Below the pieces are notes generated by a model. The model saw only the letters and a list, made by a program, of their open reading frames with translations, was not told the DNA's origin and made no database searches. A DNA stretch of 7,313 nucleotides. Source: JANLTP01 sp031363055 (lineage in GTDB: Bacteria > Pseudomonadota > Gammaproteobacteria > Burkholderiales > Burkholderiaceae_E). Positions within the stretch are counted from its first letter, which is position 1. Every line of letters starts with the position of its first letter. Of the stretch, positions 5,994 through 7,313 are shown in pieces. The stretch spans positions 1 through 7,313 of the forward strand of contig JANLTP010000134.1 of NCBI GenBank assembly GCA_031363055.1, in the 5' to 3' direction. The translations under genes were made by a program, and so were the position numbers.

Positions 5994-6021
5994 CACATAA
6001 GGTTATCCGTTGTTCTACAAT
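5992..6021 (+). promoter_or_regulatory. Candidate integrase promoter
   Basis: ATCACA (5992-5997, 4 of 6 matches to TTGACA) and TACAAT (6016-6021, 5 of 6 to TATAAT) are separated by 18 bp. They lie about 60 bp before the integrase start in an AT-rich stretch. This is a sequence match only. Confidence 0.35.
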
Positions 6022-6052
6022 GCCCATAGGAATACATCACTGTCTACCGTCA

Positions 6053-6074
6053 ATTGGCAACCGATTGGCAACGG
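6053..6074 (+). repeat. Tandem 11-bp repeat directly before the integrase start
   Basis: ATTGGCAACCG (6053-6063) is followed without a gap by ATTGGCAACGG (6064-6074), identical at 10 of 11 positions. It lies between the candidate promoter and the ATG at 6083, and its second copy runs into the ribosome site. One helical turn apart and in the leader, it is well placed for integrase or regulator binding; function is inferred. Confidence 0.7.
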
Positions 6075-6082
6075 AGTGCGAA

Positions 6083-7313
6083 ATGGGCAAGCGTCAGGAC
6101 GTGACAGATCGGGAGATTCAGACCGCCAAAGCGGCGAATGTGGACGTTTGGCTGGTCTGTAGCCGGCGTCACGGGCAGGGCCAGTTGCTGCTGCGTGCGA
6201 GCGCTTCCGGTCGCAAGACCTTCTATTTTCGGCAGAGCCTGGGCGGCGGCGTTCGCGACACATTCCTGATCGGCGACTATCATCCTGACAAGACTCGGGA
6301 GGGCACATTCACGCTGGTAGAAGCGCGAACCCGGTTCGATGAGTACATCAAGATCCTGAACGACGGTGCTCGGAGCGTTCGCGAACATCTTGCGGGCCAG
6401 CAGCGTAAGGCGGATGCGGCGGAACAGGCCGAGCGGGCTGCGCTGACGGCGGCAACGGCGGGAGAGCAGGCTGAACGAGCCCGAGTCATGGCCGAAGTCG
6501 AGCGCCGTGCGAAGTTCAATTTAGCAGCGTTGCTGCACGCCTACTGGCAGCACCTTGAGCGGTCACGCAAGCAGTCGGCCAGTGATGTCGAGAACATGCT
6601 GACTAATCACGTCATTCTTGCGCACCCAGGGTTGGCTGCGAGGCCCGCTGCTGAGATTAGGTCGGGCGATCTTCGGCCGGTCCTGGCAAAGGTCATCGAG
6701 GCAGGCAAAGGTCGAACCGCCGGGAAGTTGCGCAGTTACATCCGCGCCGCCTATTCGTTAGCGATCAAGTCGGAAAACGACCCGACGTCGCCCGCTTCGG
6801 TGATGGGCTTCGATATCGAGATCAATCCGGCAGATGCGGTGCCGTCGCTCAATCAGTTCAATCGGCGCGGCGAGCGGAACTTGTCAACCAGTGAACTGAA
6901 ACACTATATAGAGGCTGTTTCTGCTCTAAAAAGTGAGTCGGTCCGCACGGCACTGCTCTTGGCGCTATACCTTGGTGGGCAGCGGCCGACGCAATTGGTA
7001 CGGGCGCGTGCTGAGGATCTTGATCTGGAAGCGCTCACGGTCAGGCTGCGCGATGCCAAAGGCGCTCGATCACAGGCGCGGTTGCATGTTTTGCCGCTCA
7101 CCGAAAAGACCCGTGATCTGTTCAGCCGGCTGGTCGATAACAATCCTGACGCCGCAAGTCTGTTCTCGACTGACGGTAAAACCACCGTAAGGGTCGAAAC
7201 GCTGTCAACGGTGGTGACGCAGATTTCGAAGAGTTTGGTGAACGCCAAGCTGATTCAGGTGCCGTTCCAGATGCGCGATTTACGTCGGACCTGCGAGACC
7301 ATGCTGGCTGCGC
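6083..7313 (+). CDS. Tyrosine recombinase (phage/island integrase), 3' end beyond window
   Basis: Open frame of 410 codons running off the right edge; absence of a stop in the window is why it is partial. It begins at ATG 6083 with GGAG (6073-6076) 6 nt upstream. Residues about 34-95 (LLLRASASGRKTFYFR, then IGDY, then LVEARTRFDEYIKILNDG) look like the N-terminal arm-binding domain of P4-type island integrases. Residues about 100-145 are Ala/Glu/Arg-rich and probably a helical or coiled-coil linker. Residues 145-230 form the core-binding domain. The catalytic domain starts near 268, with box I Arg R301 in LGGQRPTQLVRARAEDLDLE, a probable catalytic Lys K326 in DAKGARSQ, and box II MRDLRRTCETMLAA (397-410) with R401. 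The usual box II His is replaced by R398. The final His/Trp and the Tyr nucleophile lie outside the window. It would catalyse integration and excision at the neighbouring tRNA site, and its orientation places the element to the right. Confidence 0.9.
   Translation, partial: MGKRQDVTDREIQTAKAANVDVWLVCSRRHGQGQLLLRASASGRKTFYFRQSLGGGVRDTFLIGDYHPDKTREGTFTLVEARTRFDEYIKILNDGARSVREHLAGQQRKADAAEQAERAALTAATAGEQAERARVMAEVERRAKFNLAALLHAYWQHLERSRKQSASDVENMLTNHVILAHPGLAARPAAEIRSGDLRPVLAKVIEAGKGRTAGKLRSYIRAAYSLAIKSENDPTSPASVMGFDIEINPADAVPSLNQFNRRGERNLSTSELKHYIEAVSALKSESVRTALLLALYLGGQRPTQLVRARAEDLDLEALTVRLRDAKGARSQARLHVLPLTEKTRDLFSRLVDNNPDAASLFSTDGKTTVRVETLSTVVTQISKSLVNAKLIQVPFQMRDLRRTCETMLAA

Noticed and set aside
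5876..6082. Rho-independent terminator after the DUF3253 gene
   Set aside because: The only strong stem (AAGGGA/TCCCTT) is the tRNA anticodon arm, and the short ATTTT run after it is not a proper T tract; its tRNA origin is the better explanation.
6015..6519. Minus-strand open frames overlapping the integrase start region
   Set aside because: They oppose a long + frame with integrase motifs and a good ribosome site, and show no domain features.
1..7313. CRISPR array or insertion sequence
   Set aside because: No regularly spaced repeats longer than about 11 bp and no transposase motifs or terminal inverted repeats were seen.

Overview
The window looks like a piece of a proteobacterial chromosome, most likely betaproteobacterial (Burkholderiales-like). 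That assignment rests on an orphan Bug/TctC periplasmic binding protein, a protein type hugely expanded in that order, and on the generally GC-rich coding sequence. It is an inference, not a marker-gene identification.

Positions 1-4548 (+ strand) hold the visible part of a tightly packed catabolic/uptake operon. In order it contains: the 3' end of a Rieske non-heme iron oxygenase alpha subunit; a complete paralogous Rieske oxygenase (339 aa); an ABC ATPase and an ABC permease of the nitrate/sulfonate/taurine (SsuBC/TauBC) type; and a metal-dependent amidohydrolase of the 8-oxoguanine deaminase/TrzN/AtzB-like group. Genes overlap or are separated by no more than 33 bp. Together they read as 'import a small N-containing molecule, oxidise or N/O-dealkylate it, and deaminate it'. 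The substrate cannot be fixed from sequence. A periplasmic binding protein for the ABC importer and a reductase for the oxygenases are both missing from the window and are expected upstream or elsewhere.

Positions 4545-5528 (- strand) hold a Bug-family solute-binding protein, convergent with the amidohydrolase, with the two stop codons overlapping. Divergent from it is a small DUF3253 gene (5591-5878).

Positions 5880-5930 are the 3' portion only (anticodon arm, T arm, acceptor 3' strand and CCA) of a CAT-anticodon tRNA gene on the - strand, with no D arm or 5' half. About 150 bp further on, a tyrosine-recombinase (integrase) gene starts at 6083 and runs off the right edge. This is the standard layout of the left boundary (attL) of an integrative element inserted into a tRNA gene. 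The left part of the window is therefore chromosomal flank and everything right of about 5918-5930 belongs to a genomic island or prophage whose body lies outside the window. An intact tRNA is predicted at the far right end of that element. The 150-bp leader of the integrase carries two sets of short direct repeats and a candidate promoter.
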